DNA of 54,019 nt from positions 25,055 through 79,073 of IMG/VR virus record IMGVR_UViG_3300030329_005776; one strand, given 5' to 3'. The notes below the pieces were generated by a model. That model made no database searches. It was not told the DNA's origin and saw only the letters and a list, made by a program, of their open reading frames with translations. Positions 25,718 through 32,782 of this stretch are shown here, piece by piece; within the stretch, counting starts at the first letter, position 1, and each line of letters starts with the position of its first letter. This stretch comes from a virus. The position numbers were made by a program, and so were the translations under genes.

Positions 25718-26908
25718 ATGATCTTTCAAACGTTTGATGATAAAAAAGATTGTATTGCTGTTTATGTAGATAATCAGCTTTTTTTGGAAAAACTGCCAAA
25801 GAGAAAATCCCTAACTCACACGTGGGATTATTCCGAAAGCTTACAAAAACCAGACATTAGATATGCTAAGTATTATTGTGGGGGCAAATCCTTATCAGAA
25901 ATGTGTCCCGACTATCTTACAAAAGAGTGGGAAGTAGTCAAACAAAAATTAAATGCATTTCATCGATCCGCGAAAGAAGTTAAATTAAATTTAAATGAAT
26001 ATTGTTATTTTGATCTATTGCCACCCCACGTGTTGATGGAATATGGCAAAATTAAAAATCAAATATGTGCAAATGTATTTAAGAATTATGAGAAGCCAAA
26101 AGATTACGATTTTAGAGTGAGTCTTGCAAAAGTCCTCACAGAAATTAAAAATCAAAAATTAAATATTGATATGGAACCTCTTAAAAAGAGGCGTCACGAA
26201 TTTAAGGTAAGGCAATTTTTTCGCAAGTTTAAAGAAATTGAACCGTATATATGCTATAATATGTATGGAGCTAAAACTGGAAGACTAACAGCTTCTCAGT
26301 TTCCCATTCTTACAATGCACAAGAGTTATAGAAAAATATTAAAGCCAAACAATCATTGGTTTTTAGAGATGGATTACAATGCTGCTGAACTTCGCGTCAT
26401 GATGGGACTATTGGGAAAAGAGCAGCCGCTAGAAGATGTACATGAGTGGAACATGAAGAACATTTTCAACAACAAGGGCACGAGAGAGGAAGCAAAAAAG
26501 AGAATTTTTGCATGGCTTTACAATCCCAAATCTCAGGACAATCTTTTAAATAAAGAATATAATAGAGATTTTGTTACCAACAAGTATTATGATGGAAAAC
26601 AAGTAACGACGTTTTTTGATAGAACAATTGATTCTGATGATCATCATGCATTGAATTATATTATTCAATCAACTGCTGCAGATTTGTTTCTAAGGCAAAT
26701 GATAAAGGTTTGGGAATTGTTAAAAGATAAGAAATCAAGTATTGCTTTTTGTCTACATGATTCTCTTGTCATTGATTTACATGTGGATGATGAAATGTAT
26801 GTAAATGATATAAAAAACATGTTTGCGAAAACCGAACTGGGAGAGTTTAAAGTAAATTCTTTTGGTGGAAGAAATTTTGGCGATATGAAAAGGTTAAATA
26901 TTAAATGA
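25718..26908 (+). CDS. Small family-A DNA polymerase
   Basis: The C-terminal two thirds show all Pol I motifs. Motif A is FLEMDYNAAELRVM (Asp at about 218). The O helix is TREEAKKRIFAWLYN (Arg, Lys, Phe and Tyr kept; the usual Gly is Asn). Motif C is FCLHDSLVIDL (about 343-353), where the usual HDE reads HDS. A GAKTGRLTASQFP segment before motif A is also typical. At 396 residues there is no room for a 3'-5' or 5'-3' exonuclease domain, so this looks like a bare polymerase. It may fill gaps or act in repair beside the DnaE-type replicase at 41985. Its stop overlaps the ATG of the tubulin-like gene (ATGA), implying joint translation. Confidence 0.88.
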   Translation: MIFQTFDDKKDCIAVYVDNQLFLEKLPKRKSLTHTWDYSESLQKPDIRYAKYYCGGKSLSEMCPDYLTKEWEVVKQKLNAFHRSAKEVKLNLNEYCYFDLLPPHVLMEYGKIKNQICANVFKNYEKPKDYDFRVSLAKVLTEIKNQKLNIDMEPLKKRRHEFKVRQFFRKFKEIEPYICYNMYGAKTGRLTASQFPILTMHKSYRKILKPNNHWFLEMDYNAAELRVMMGLLGKEQPLEDVHEWNMKNIFNNKGTREEAKKRIFAWLYNPKSQDNLLNKEYNRDFVTNKYYDGKQVTTFFDRTIDSDDHHALNYIIQSTAADLFLRQMIKVWELLKDKKSSIAFCLHDSLVIDLHVDDEMYVNDIKNMFAKTELGEFKVNSFGGRNFGDMKRLNIK

Positions 26909-27771
26909 AAACAATCATTGGCTTAGGTAAAGCAGGGTGCAATATTGCAGATAGCTTCTCTCAATATCCCCAATATAAAATATATAAAATCGATACAGAC
27001 TTAAAAGAGGACAAAAATTGCTTTAATTATCCCTCTTTTAAAACTCTGGAAGAATATGAAAGTAACTGTCCTAGTCTTAAGAAGTTCTTCAGATATGTAA
27101 AGGGCGAAGTATTATTTATTACGAGTTGCGGTAAAATCTCTGCTGCTTCTTTGAGAATATTGGAGCAGCTAAAAAACAAATGCGATATCAGTGTTTTATA
27201 TGTGCGCCCAGATCGATCTTTACTTTCAGAACTGAAAGCATTAAATGACAATTTAATTTTTGGTGTATTGCAACAATATGCACGCTCAGGCTTATTCAAG
27301 AGAGCATATTTGGTGGACAACATAAAGCTTTCCGAGATAGTTGGAGATGTGCCTTTAAGAGAACATTACAACAGCTTAAATCAATTAATAACATCGACAA
27401 TTCATATGGTTAATGTGTTTAATCACTCTAAATCAGAAATAGACACTTTCGATGAAATCTTGGATGTTGCAAGAATTTCAACCTTCAGTATGGTCTCTTA
27501 TGAAAATAATGAAGAAAAAGTGTTTTTTGATCTTGACATCCCCAGACAGAAGTGTTATTATTATGGCATGCCTGAAGAGCTATTAAAGTCGGACGGAAGT
27601 TTAATGAAAAACATCTCAGAACAACTTAAAATTTTGAAACAATATGATAAAATAAAGGTCAGTTACGGAATATATTCTACGAATTATGACGTGCCTTACG
27701 TTTATGGTCTGTTGAATAGTTCTGTGGTACAAAATAATAATTTTAGACTTGACAAAGAAATAAATTTATAG
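26905..27771 (+). CDS. Divergent tubulin/FtsZ-like protein
   Basis: The 288-residue product follows the order of elements in the FtsZ/tubulin GTPase fold. It opens with strand and loop IIGLGKAGCNIADSF (residues 4-18; compare FtsZ GVGGGGGNA). VLFITSCGKISAASLRILEQL (about 69-89) sits where the GGGTGTG loop lies, followed by ISVLYVRPD (compare AVVTKPF). AYLVDNIKLSEIVGDVPLREHYNSLNQLITSTIHM (about 134-168) matches the nucleotide-contact helix region, then IDTFDEILDVARISTFSMVSYE. The glycine-rich GTP loop is degenerate (SCGKIS). It shares a 4-base overlap with the polymerase gene. The assignment is by pattern only, and the protein may have lost GTPase activity or use a different nucleotide. Confidence 0.55.
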   Translation: MKTIIGLGKAGCNIADSFSQYPQYKIYKIDTDLKEDKNCFNYPSFKTLEEYESNCPSLKKFFRYVKGEVLFITSCGKISAASLRILEQLKNKCDISVLYVRPDRSLLSELKALNDNLIFGVLQQYARSGLFKRAYLVDNIKLSEIVGDVPLREHYNSLNQLITSTIHMVNVFNHSKSEIDTFDEILDVARISTFSMVSYENNEEKVFFDLDIPRQKCYYYGMPEELLKSDGSLMKNISEQLKILKQYDKIKVSYGIYSTNYDVPYVYGLLNSSVVQNNNFRLDKEINL

Positions 27772-27777
27772 TATTAT
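27749..27777 (+). promoter_or_regulatory. Sigma70-type promoter before the ssDNA-binding protein gene
   Basis: TTGACA (27749-27754), 17 bases, TATTAT (27772-27777). The -35 box lies inside the end of the tubulin-like gene. Transcription should start near 27784, giving a leader of about 50 bases that contains a palindrome at 27791-27806. Confidence 0.82.
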
Positions 27778-27790
27778 ACAAACCAGCGAT

Positions 27791-27806
27791 GTGAGAGAGT
27801 TATCAC
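27791..27806 (+). promoter_or_regulatory. Palindromic leader motif, imperfect copy
   Basis: GTGAGAGAGTTATCAC differs by one base from the perfect palindrome GTGATAGAGTTATCAC at 34270-34285, in front of the helicase gene. It can form a hairpin with a GAGT loop in the mRNA leader of the ssDNA-binding protein. It may be an operator for a regulator or a translational control site. Confidence 0.45.
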
Positions 27807-27833
27807 ATTGACTTAAAAAGGAGAAAATAAATT

Positions 27834-28595
27834 ATGGCTATTGATATGAAAAAAATGCGAGAGCGAAAAAATGCTCTTGAGAATAAAGGCGGCAACAACA
27901 ATCGTTTTTGGCGACCTCAAGACGGTGAACAAACAATTCGTATTGTTCCCACTGCTGATGGAGATCCCTTCAAGGATTACTGGTTCCACTATAATGTTGG
28001 AGACAATCCAGGATTTTTAAGTCCAAAGCGAAACTTTGGAGAAGATTGTCCATTGGATTCTTTTGTGCGTCAACTTTGGCAAGAAGGCACGGAAGATAGC
28101 AAACGAATGGCCAAAAAGCTTTCTGCACGTCAACGTTTCTTCGCACCCGTTGTTGTACGAGGCGAAGAGGATAAAGGTGTTAGAGTTTGGGGCTTCGGTA
28201 AGACCGTATATGAAACCCTCTTAAATCTAGTACTAAATCCTGAATATGGAGATATCACTGACGCCGAGAGCGGTACAGATCTTGTGCTGACTTACGGTAA
28301 ACCTGCTGGAGCACAATTTCCAGTTACACAACTTACACCCCGCCGACGAAGTTCCTCGCTTTGTAAAGAACCGGAAAGATGCCGTGAATTTTTGGACGAT
28401 GTGCCAGATTTTGATGAGCTATTTTCAGCTAGCCGAAAATCTTTTGCAGAGGTTCAGGCTATGCTAGATGAGTTCCTTTTGGGCGATTCTGACCCAGAAG
28501 AGAACTCCACAGAAACTACCAAATATGATGGCGGCGAGAAGGAAAAATCTAGTACTTCCGTTGACCAAGCTTTTGCTGATCTTCTTGGTAGTTAG
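27834..28595 (+). CDS. 32: Single-stranded DNA-binding protein (gp32-like)
   Basis: The 253-residue product has the layout of T4-like helix-destabilising proteins: a basic N-terminus for cooperativity (MKKMRERKNALENKGG), then RFWRPQDGEQTIRIVP (about residues 24-39) and WFHYNVGDNPGFLSPKRNFGEDCPLDSFV, which begin the DNA-binding core. GVRVWGFGKTVYETLLNLV continues it. The acidic, Ser-rich tail (from about 210) ends in AFADLLG, as expected for protein contacts. The two cysteines in the core (C65 and C178 region) are fewer than T4 gp32 uses for zinc. A strong promoter, a leader motif and a terminator flank the gene, so it is likely an independent, highly expressed unit. Confidence 0.88.
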   Translation: MAIDMKKMRERKNALENKGGNNNRFWRPQDGEQTIRIVPTADGDPFKDYWFHYNVGDNPGFLSPKRNFGEDCPLDSFVRQLWQEGTEDSKRMAKKLSARQRFFAPVVVRGEEDKGVRVWGFGKTVYETLLNLVLNPEYGDITDAESGTDLVLTYGKPAGAQFPVTQLTPRRRSSSLCKEPERCREFLDDVPDFDELFSASRKSFAEVQAMLDEFLLGDSDPEENSTETTKYDGGEKEKSSTSVDQAFADLLGS

Positions 28596-28610
28596 GCTGT
28601 AAACCGCAGG

Positions 28611-28640
28611 GAGGCATGGGTAACAGATGCCTCATTTTTT
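28611..28640 (+). terminator. Rho-independent terminator after the ssDNA-binding protein gene
   Basis: GAGGCAT (28611-28617) pairs perfectly with ATGCCTC (28627-28633) around a 9-base loop, followed by A and a run of six T. It ends the ssDNA-binding protein transcript before the recombinase gene. Confidence 0.85.
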
Positions 28641-28660
28641 AACATAGAATAGGAGTTAGA

Positions 28661-29764
28661 ATGGCTAAGAATAAAAAAGCTGGCAAGCTTTCTATTGCCG
28701 ACATGCGCAAACTTATCAATAAGAAGGCTGGAATTAATGTAGCACACAATTTAAATGAAGATAGTCCTACAATTGTTAAGGAATGGATTCCCACAGGTTC
28801 TAGATGGCTTGATAGTATTATTTGTAGAGGACAGTTGGCAGGAATTCCAGTAGGAAAGATTGTTGAAGTCGCAGGACTTGAAGCAACAGGTAAATCATAT
28901 ATGGCAGCACAAATTGCTGCAAACGCCCAGAAAATGGGTATTGATGTTGTATATTTCGATTCAGAGTCTGCAATTGATCCTGGGTTTTTAGAAAAAGCTG
29001 GTTGTAATGTGGATAATCTATTATATGTACAAGCAACATCTGTAGAGTTCGTTCTAGAAACAATTGAAGAACTTTTAGGTTCTAATGAAAATAAAATGTT
29101 ATTTATCTGGGATTCTCTAGCTTTAACACCTGCCGTTTCAGATATTGAGGGAGATTTTAATCCTCTGTCGTCGATGGCAGTAAAGGCTAGAATTCTTGCA
29201 AAGGGTATGTCAAAACTTACAGTGCCAATTGCAAATAGTCAATCGACATTTCTGGTATTAAACCAACTTAAAACAAATATCACTAGAAGCCCTTCAGAGG
29301 CTCTTACAACGCCCTATATGACTCCGGGCGGCAAAGCTATGATTTATGCTTATTCGTTGCGTGTGTGGCTCACTGGGCGCAAAGCAAAGGCATCTTTTAT
29401 CACTGATGATAAAGGATATCGAATTGGTTCTGAGGTAAAAGTAAAACTTGAGAAATCTCGCTTTGGAACTGCTGGAAGACAGTGTAATTTTAAAATTTTA
29501 TGGGGAGAGGAAATTGGAGTACAAGACGAAGAAAGTTGGCTGGATGCGATTAAAGGCTCGCCGCACCTATCGAACGCTGGCGCATGGTTTACACTTGATT
29601 ATGGTGATGGCACGTCCGACAAATTTCAGAGCGCAGGTTGGAAAAAGAAACTTGAAGAACCTAAATTTAAACAGCGAGTTTTAGAGATAATGGATGAAGA
29701 AATTATCATGAAATTTGATAAACGCACAGGTTCCGCAGAATCTTTCTACGAAGATGGGGAATAA
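28661..29764 (+). CDS. uvsX: RecA/UvsX-type recombinase
   Basis: The 367-residue protein carries the RecA core. The Walker A motif is GLEATGKS (about residues 71-78), then VVYFDSESAIDP (about 95-106), Walker B MLFIWDSLAL (about 146-155), and FLVLNQLKTNI (about 202-212), the L1/strand region. TTPYMTPGGKAMIYAYSLRVWL follows. The length is close to T4 UvsX (391) and E. coli RecA (353). It should pair homologous strands for recombination-dependent replication and repair. An AGGAG site lies just before the ATG. There is no separate promoter after the upstream terminator that I can identify. Confidence 0.93.
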   Translation: MAKNKKAGKLSIADMRKLINKKAGINVAHNLNEDSPTIVKEWIPTGSRWLDSIICRGQLAGIPVGKIVEVAGLEATGKSYMAAQIAANAQKMGIDVVYFDSESAIDPGFLEKAGCNVDNLLYVQATSVEFVLETIEELLGSNENKMLFIWDSLALTPAVSDIEGDFNPLSSMAVKARILAKGMSKLTVPIANSQSTFLVLNQLKTNITRSPSEALTTPYMTPGGKAMIYAYSLRVWLTGRKAKASFITDDKGYRIGSEVKVKLEKSRFGTAGRQCNFKILWGEEIGVQDEESWLDAIKGSPHLSNAGAWFTLDYGDGTSDKFQSAGWKKKLEEPKFKQRVLEIMDEEIIMKFDKRTGSAESFYEDGE

Positions 29765-29815
29765 ACCATTTTTTGTTACTAATTAATAGTAGCTAAAACA
29801 AGGAGGCTTTCTAGC

Positions 29816-30184
29816 ATGAAACTAACGAAATCAAGACTTAAACAGTTAATCAGGGAAGAATGGCAAGCTGCATCTGCCGAGGGAATGGAGGTCGGTGAAG
29901 AACTACCACTGGCAAAGAAAGATAGTAGTTATATTAAACGCATGCGTGACGAAGTTAAAAAAGCTTATATTGATGAACTAGGCCAACTTCTAAGCAGAGA
30001 AACCGACGAACCACTAAAAGGTCATCAATTTGACAAATGGGTGCAAGCATTGACGATCACCCAAGGCAAAGATGCACGAATCGGTGGGCCCTCTATTTCG
30101 CAAGATGCGTCTGATGCACAAACCAAACTCCACCACACAACGGATACGGACCCCTCATACGCACAAATTGCTTATGAAGAGTAG
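29816..30184 (+). CDS. Small protein with N-terminal capsid-targeting-like peptide
   Basis: I recognise no domain in this 122-residue protein. The first 16 residues (KLTKSRLKQLIREEW) form an amphipathic basic helix ending in hydrophobic-x-Glu. Nearly the same start occurs in the next gene. T4 internal proteins have similar short N-terminal capsid-targeting peptides cleaved by gp21. The body is charged and Gln/Asp-rich and ends HTTDTDPSYAQIAYEE. A strong AAGGAGG precedes the ATG. The pair may be packaged and injected proteins; this is inference. Confidence 0.7.
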   Translation: MKLTKSRLKQLIREEWQAASAEGMEVGEELPLAKKDSSYIKRMRDEVKKAYIDELGQLLSRETDEPLKGHQFDKWVQALTITQGKDARIGGPSISQDASDAQTKLHHTTDTDPSYAQIAYEE

Positions 30185-30195
30185 AGAGCCTCAAT

Positions 30196-30732
30196 ATGAA
30201 ACTCTCACAAACTAGACTCAAGCAAATTATTAAAGAAGAGCTATATGTAATAATGGCCGCACTGGACCATGAGGAAAACTTTGTTAAAAAGCTTGAAGAA
30301 GGTCATGGCGGTGAAGGTTCAATGGCGAGAAAGCAACTTGCACGCACTGCTGAGTTGGCAACAATGATACAAGATTCTATTACAGATGAAACTAATCTTG
30401 AGGAATGGGTTGAGTCAAAGATAACAAAAGCTCAAGATTATTTAACTTCAGTTTTAAATTATATGCGTGGTGACGAGTTGGTTGATAAGCCCACCCTTCA
30501 AGAGCGCGGATTTGGTGAGGGAACTCCACCTTCTGGAGAATTTTATAAAAAGCAAGTTATAGAGGAAGATGAGCTAGAGGAGCGGAAACTTTCAAAAGCA
30601 GAAGACAAAGAAAAAGAGAAAGTCGTTAAAGGCATGAAAAAGAACAAATCAGATTTTGAAAAGCGATACGGCAAAGATGCTAAAAGCGTAATGTATGCGA
30701 CTGCAACCAAAATAGCTAAAGAAACAGCATAA
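30196..30732 (+). CDS. Small protein with N-terminal capsid-targeting-like peptide
   Basis: The 178-residue product starts KLSQTRLKQIIKEELYVIM, matching the beginning of its upstream neighbour, while the rest differs. Residues about 20-90 are helical (HEENFVKKLEEGHGG..., ARTAELATMIQDSI). The last 60 are strongly charged (EEDELEERKLSKAEDKEKEKVVK) and end with a basic segment that has a KSVMYATATKIAKE helix. The latter resembles short C-terminal motifs seen on several phage virion-associated proteins. Function unknown. The start is 11 bases after the previous stop and has a poor ribosome-binding site, so coupling is likely. Confidence 0.7.
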   Translation: MKLSQTRLKQIIKEELYVIMAALDHEENFVKKLEEGHGGEGSMARKQLARTAELATMIQDSITDETNLEEWVESKITKAQDYLTSVLNYMRGDELVDKPTLQERGFGEGTPPSGEFYKKQVIEEDELEERKLSKAEDKEKEKVVKGMKKNKSDFEKRYGKDAKSVMYATATKIAKETA

Positions 30733-30737
30733 AAACC

Positions 30738-30766
30738 TTGACAAACTTTTCCTAGTTTGTTATTAT
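30738..30766 (+). promoter_or_regulatory. Sigma70-type promoter giving a near-leaderless flap nuclease mRNA
   Basis: TTGACA (30738-30743), 17 bases, TATTAT (30761-30766). The ATG is at 30774, about where transcription should start, and no Shine-Dalgarno sequence is present between. Confidence 0.85.
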
Positions 30767-30773
30767 AGTCTAC

Positions 30774-31742
30774 ATGAAAAGAATAATGATTATTGATGCG
30801 CTCAATCAATTCTTGAGAGCGTATATTGTTAATCCAGCCTTGTCTACAAATGGAGATCCCATTGGTGGAACTGCTGGATTTCTTAAAATTTTACAGAAAC
30901 TTTGTAGAGAAATTAAACCTGATAGAGTTGTTATTTGTTGGGACGGTAAAGGCGGCAGCGCAAGACGCAAAATTGTTAATAAAAATTATAAAGAAGGGAG
31001 AAAGCCGCTAAGACTTAATCGTGACGTCAAAAACCTTACAGAAGAAGAGGAACTTCAGAATAAGGTTTGGCAACAAATACGTTTAGTGGAATATTTAAAT
31101 AATTTTCCAGTAACACAATTGGTTTCAGATGGCTCAGAAGCAGATGATGTAATTTCTTTTGTAGCTCAACTTCCTGATTTTGAAGATTGGCAGAAAGTAA
31201 TTGTTTCAAGCGATAAGGATTTCTTTCAACTACTTGACGACAAAACGGTTGCATATAGGCCCACACAAAAAGAGGTTCTAAACAAAAATGACATTGTTGA
31301 AAAGTTTGGTATCCATCCAACTAATTTTGCACTAGCAAGAGCGATTGTCGGAGACAAGAGTGATAATCTAGACGGAATTAAGGGGATCGGTTTACCAACC
31401 ATTGCAAAGCGTTTGCCATTCCTGTCGGAAGAAAAGACATACACCATTAATGAAGTTGCAGAATTTTGTGAAAACGCCAATTCTACTTTAAAGGCTTATC
31501 AAAATATTGTTGAGGGCCAAGATGTAATAAAAGAAAACTACCAGTTAATGCAGTTGTATGCTCCAAGCATTTCTGTGCAGAATAAAACTAAGATCAAGCA
31601 TATCATTAGAGATACTGATTTGACCTTTAATAAAACTGCAACAAATGGTATGATGCTTGAAGATGGAATTGGCAAAACAAATTGGAATGACCTTTATACA
31701 TCTTTTAGAAAAATTGTGGTAGGCGGCAAAAAAGAAACTTAA
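30774..31742 (+). CDS. rnh: 5'-3' exonuclease / flap endonuclease (T4 RNase H-like)
   Basis: The 322-residue protein belongs to the FEN/5' nuclease family. It has MIIDALNQFLRAY (residues 5-17; metal Asp at 7), RVVICWDGKGGSARRKIVNKNYKEGR (about 50-75), GSEADDVISFVAQL with acidic metal ligands, VSSDKDFFQLL, and the helix-hairpin-helix region VGDKSDNLDGIKGIGLPTIAKR (about 195-216). Its size matches T4 RNase H (305). It should remove RNA primers and flaps during lagging-strand synthesis. It complements the family-A polymerase at 25718, which lacks a nuclease domain. Its mRNA appears to have almost no leader. Confidence 0.92.
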   Translation: MKRIMIIDALNQFLRAYIVNPALSTNGDPIGGTAGFLKILQKLCREIKPDRVVICWDGKGGSARRKIVNKNYKEGRKPLRLNRDVKNLTEEEELQNKVWQQIRLVEYLNNFPVTQLVSDGSEADDVISFVAQLPDFEDWQKVIVSSDKDFFQLLDDKTVAYRPTQKEVLNKNDIVEKFGIHPTNFALARAIVGDKSDNLDGIKGIGLPTIAKRLPFLSEEKTYTINEVAEFCENANSTLKAYQNIVEGQDVIKENYQLMQLYAPSISVQNKTKIKHIIRDTDLTFNKTATNGMMLEDGIGKTNWNDLYTSFRKIVVGGKKET

Positions 31743-31747
31743 CATAT

Positions 31748-31821
31748 GCCCTCGTAGCTCAGTTGGATAGAGCATCGGACTTCTAATCCGAGGGTCGCAG
31801 GTTCGAATCCTGCCGAGGGTA
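31748..31821 (+). tRNA. tRNA-Arg (TCT)
   Basis: Full cloverleaf in 74 bases: acceptor GCCCTCG/CGAGGGT, D arm GCTC...GAGC, anticodon stem TCGGA/TCCGA with loop CTTCTAA (anticodon TCT), T arm GCAGG-TTCGAAT-CCTGC. No CCA is encoded. It reads AGA, which AT-rich phages use often. Confidence 0.95.
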
Positions 31822-31839
31822 CTGTTCAAGGAGATAAAA

Positions 31840-32091
31840 GTGATTTTTAAAATAAAAGTTTTTTTGATTTTGTTGGCTCTTGCTGGATGTACAGTTCACT
31901 TCGAAGAAGAGTACATTCCATGTGGATATGACGAAACGCCTTATTATAACGATCCTGATGAATGTGTTGGCCCATGTTGTATCTGGCATGCAGAGGATAT
32001 TTATTATTACAGTGAGTGTGCAGAAGTTTGGTGTTATGAAGAAAATGCATGCGCATGGCAACTGTACGAATATTCTTGCTATGCAATTTAA
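31840..32091 (+). CDS. Small cysteine-rich lipoprotein
   Basis: The 83-residue product begins with a basic, hydrophobic signal (FKIKVFLILLALAGC) with lipobox LAGC, so it should be lipid-anchored after cleavage before Cys17. The mature part is acidic, Tyr-rich and has eight further cysteines (CGYDE, ECVGPCC, ECAEVWC, NACAW, YSCY), which suggests a disulfide-bonded periplasmic domain. The start is GTG behind AAGGAG. Possible roles are superinfection exclusion or lysis (outer spanin-like), but no motif decides. It stands alone between a tRNA and a new promoter. Confidence 0.75.
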   Translation: MIFKIKVFLILLALAGCTVHFEEEYIPCGYDETPYYNDPDECVGPCCIWHAEDIYYYSECAEVWCYEENACAWQLYEYSCYAI

Positions 32092-32093
32092 AC

Positions 32094-32122
32094 TTGACAA
32101 TTAACGAATGCTTTGGTAATAT
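32094..32122 (+). promoter_or_regulatory. Sigma70-type promoter giving a leaderless mRNA
   Basis: TTGACA (32094-32099), 17 bases, TAATAT (32117-32122). The next ATG is at 32129, six bases after the -10 box, where the transcript should begin. No Shine-Dalgarno sequence exists. Confidence 0.85.
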
Positions 32123-32128
32123 AAATTT

Positions 32129-32644
32129 ATGAATATATTTGCTATTGAAGGAACTGGTAATAATATTGATTGGGTTAAATCCGCTCAGTCACAAGATAAT
32201 TATCGTGTAGTTAAGATGATTTTGGAATCTTGCCAGATGTTGTGCACAGTGCTCAATGAACAGGCAGGAGAACAAATTACACCTTATCGCTCTACACACA
32301 AACATCATCCATCTACCAAGTGGGTTTGTAACTCATCAGCTAACTTTGAGGCTCTTGTTGAGCACACAATGGCGATGCTAGAAGAGTACACAGAGCGCTT
32401 TGGTAAAATACATAAATGTTTGTATGTGTTGGAAAAGTGTATGGATTTGTATGATCCGTCTCTTTTTCCCTCTAGCGAGCCAACACGATTGCCGTTAGCG
32501 ATGCCTTATGAATTTCATTCTGACAATATTGTCGAATCTTATCGCAAATTTTATGCTTCAAAGCCGAGAATGCGCTATCCGAAAAATAAAATTCCGCAAT
32601 GGTTTGTAAATTATCGCGGCGATAAAAAATACGATATTGTTTAA
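32129..32644 (+). CDS. Conserved phage protein, possibly related to pyrimidine-dimer glycosylases
   Basis: The 171-residue product shows a pattern common in phages: MNIFAIE at the start, YRVVKMILESCQMLCTVL (about residues 28-45), HKHHPSTKWVCNSSANFEALVEHTMAMLEEYTERFGKIHK (about 57-96), and a late LPLAMPYEFHS. The family is often linked to DenV-type pyrimidine-dimer glycosylases because of a similar helical fold and the 'H.VVKM..E..Q' element, but its reaction has not been settled to my knowledge. The N-terminal nucleophile of DenV (Thr2) is not obvious here. It has its own strong promoter and no leader. Confidence 0.75.
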   Translation: MNIFAIEGTGNNIDWVKSAQSQDNYRVVKMILESCQMLCTVLNEQAGEQITPYRSTHKHHPSTKWVCNSSANFEALVEHTMAMLEEYTERFGKIHKCLYVLEKCMDLYDPSLFPSSEPTRLPLAMPYEFHSDNIVESYRKFYASKPRMRYPKNKIPQWFVNYRGDKKYDIV

Positions 32645-32650
32645 AAAGTC

Positions 32651-32679
32651 TTGACAATTATAAAAATTTAAGATAGAAT
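32651..32679 (+). promoter_or_regulatory. Sigma70-type promoter for the Leu and interrupted tRNA genes
   Basis: TTGACA (32651-32656), 17 bases, TAGAAT (32674-32679). It lies 14 bases before tRNA-Leu and after the stop of the preceding gene, so it should drive the tRNA island. Confidence 0.82.
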
Positions 32680-32693
32680 GATTAAAATAAATT

Positions 32694-32777
32694 GGCCGAG
32701 TGGTGGAATGGTAGACACAACGGACTTAAAATCCGTTATCCGCAACGGGTGTGAGGGTTCGAATCCCTCTTCGGCTA
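32694..32777 (+). tRNA. tRNA-Leu (TAA)
   Basis: 84 bases with a class II long variable arm. Acceptor GGCCGAG/TTCGGCT includes G-U pairs. The anticodon stem ACGGA/TCCGT holds loop CTTAAAA (anticodon TAA). Variable arm TATCCGCAACGGGTG; T arm GAGGG-TTCGAAT-CCCTC. No CCA is encoded. It reads UUA. Confidence 0.93.
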
Positions 32778-32782
32778 CATAT

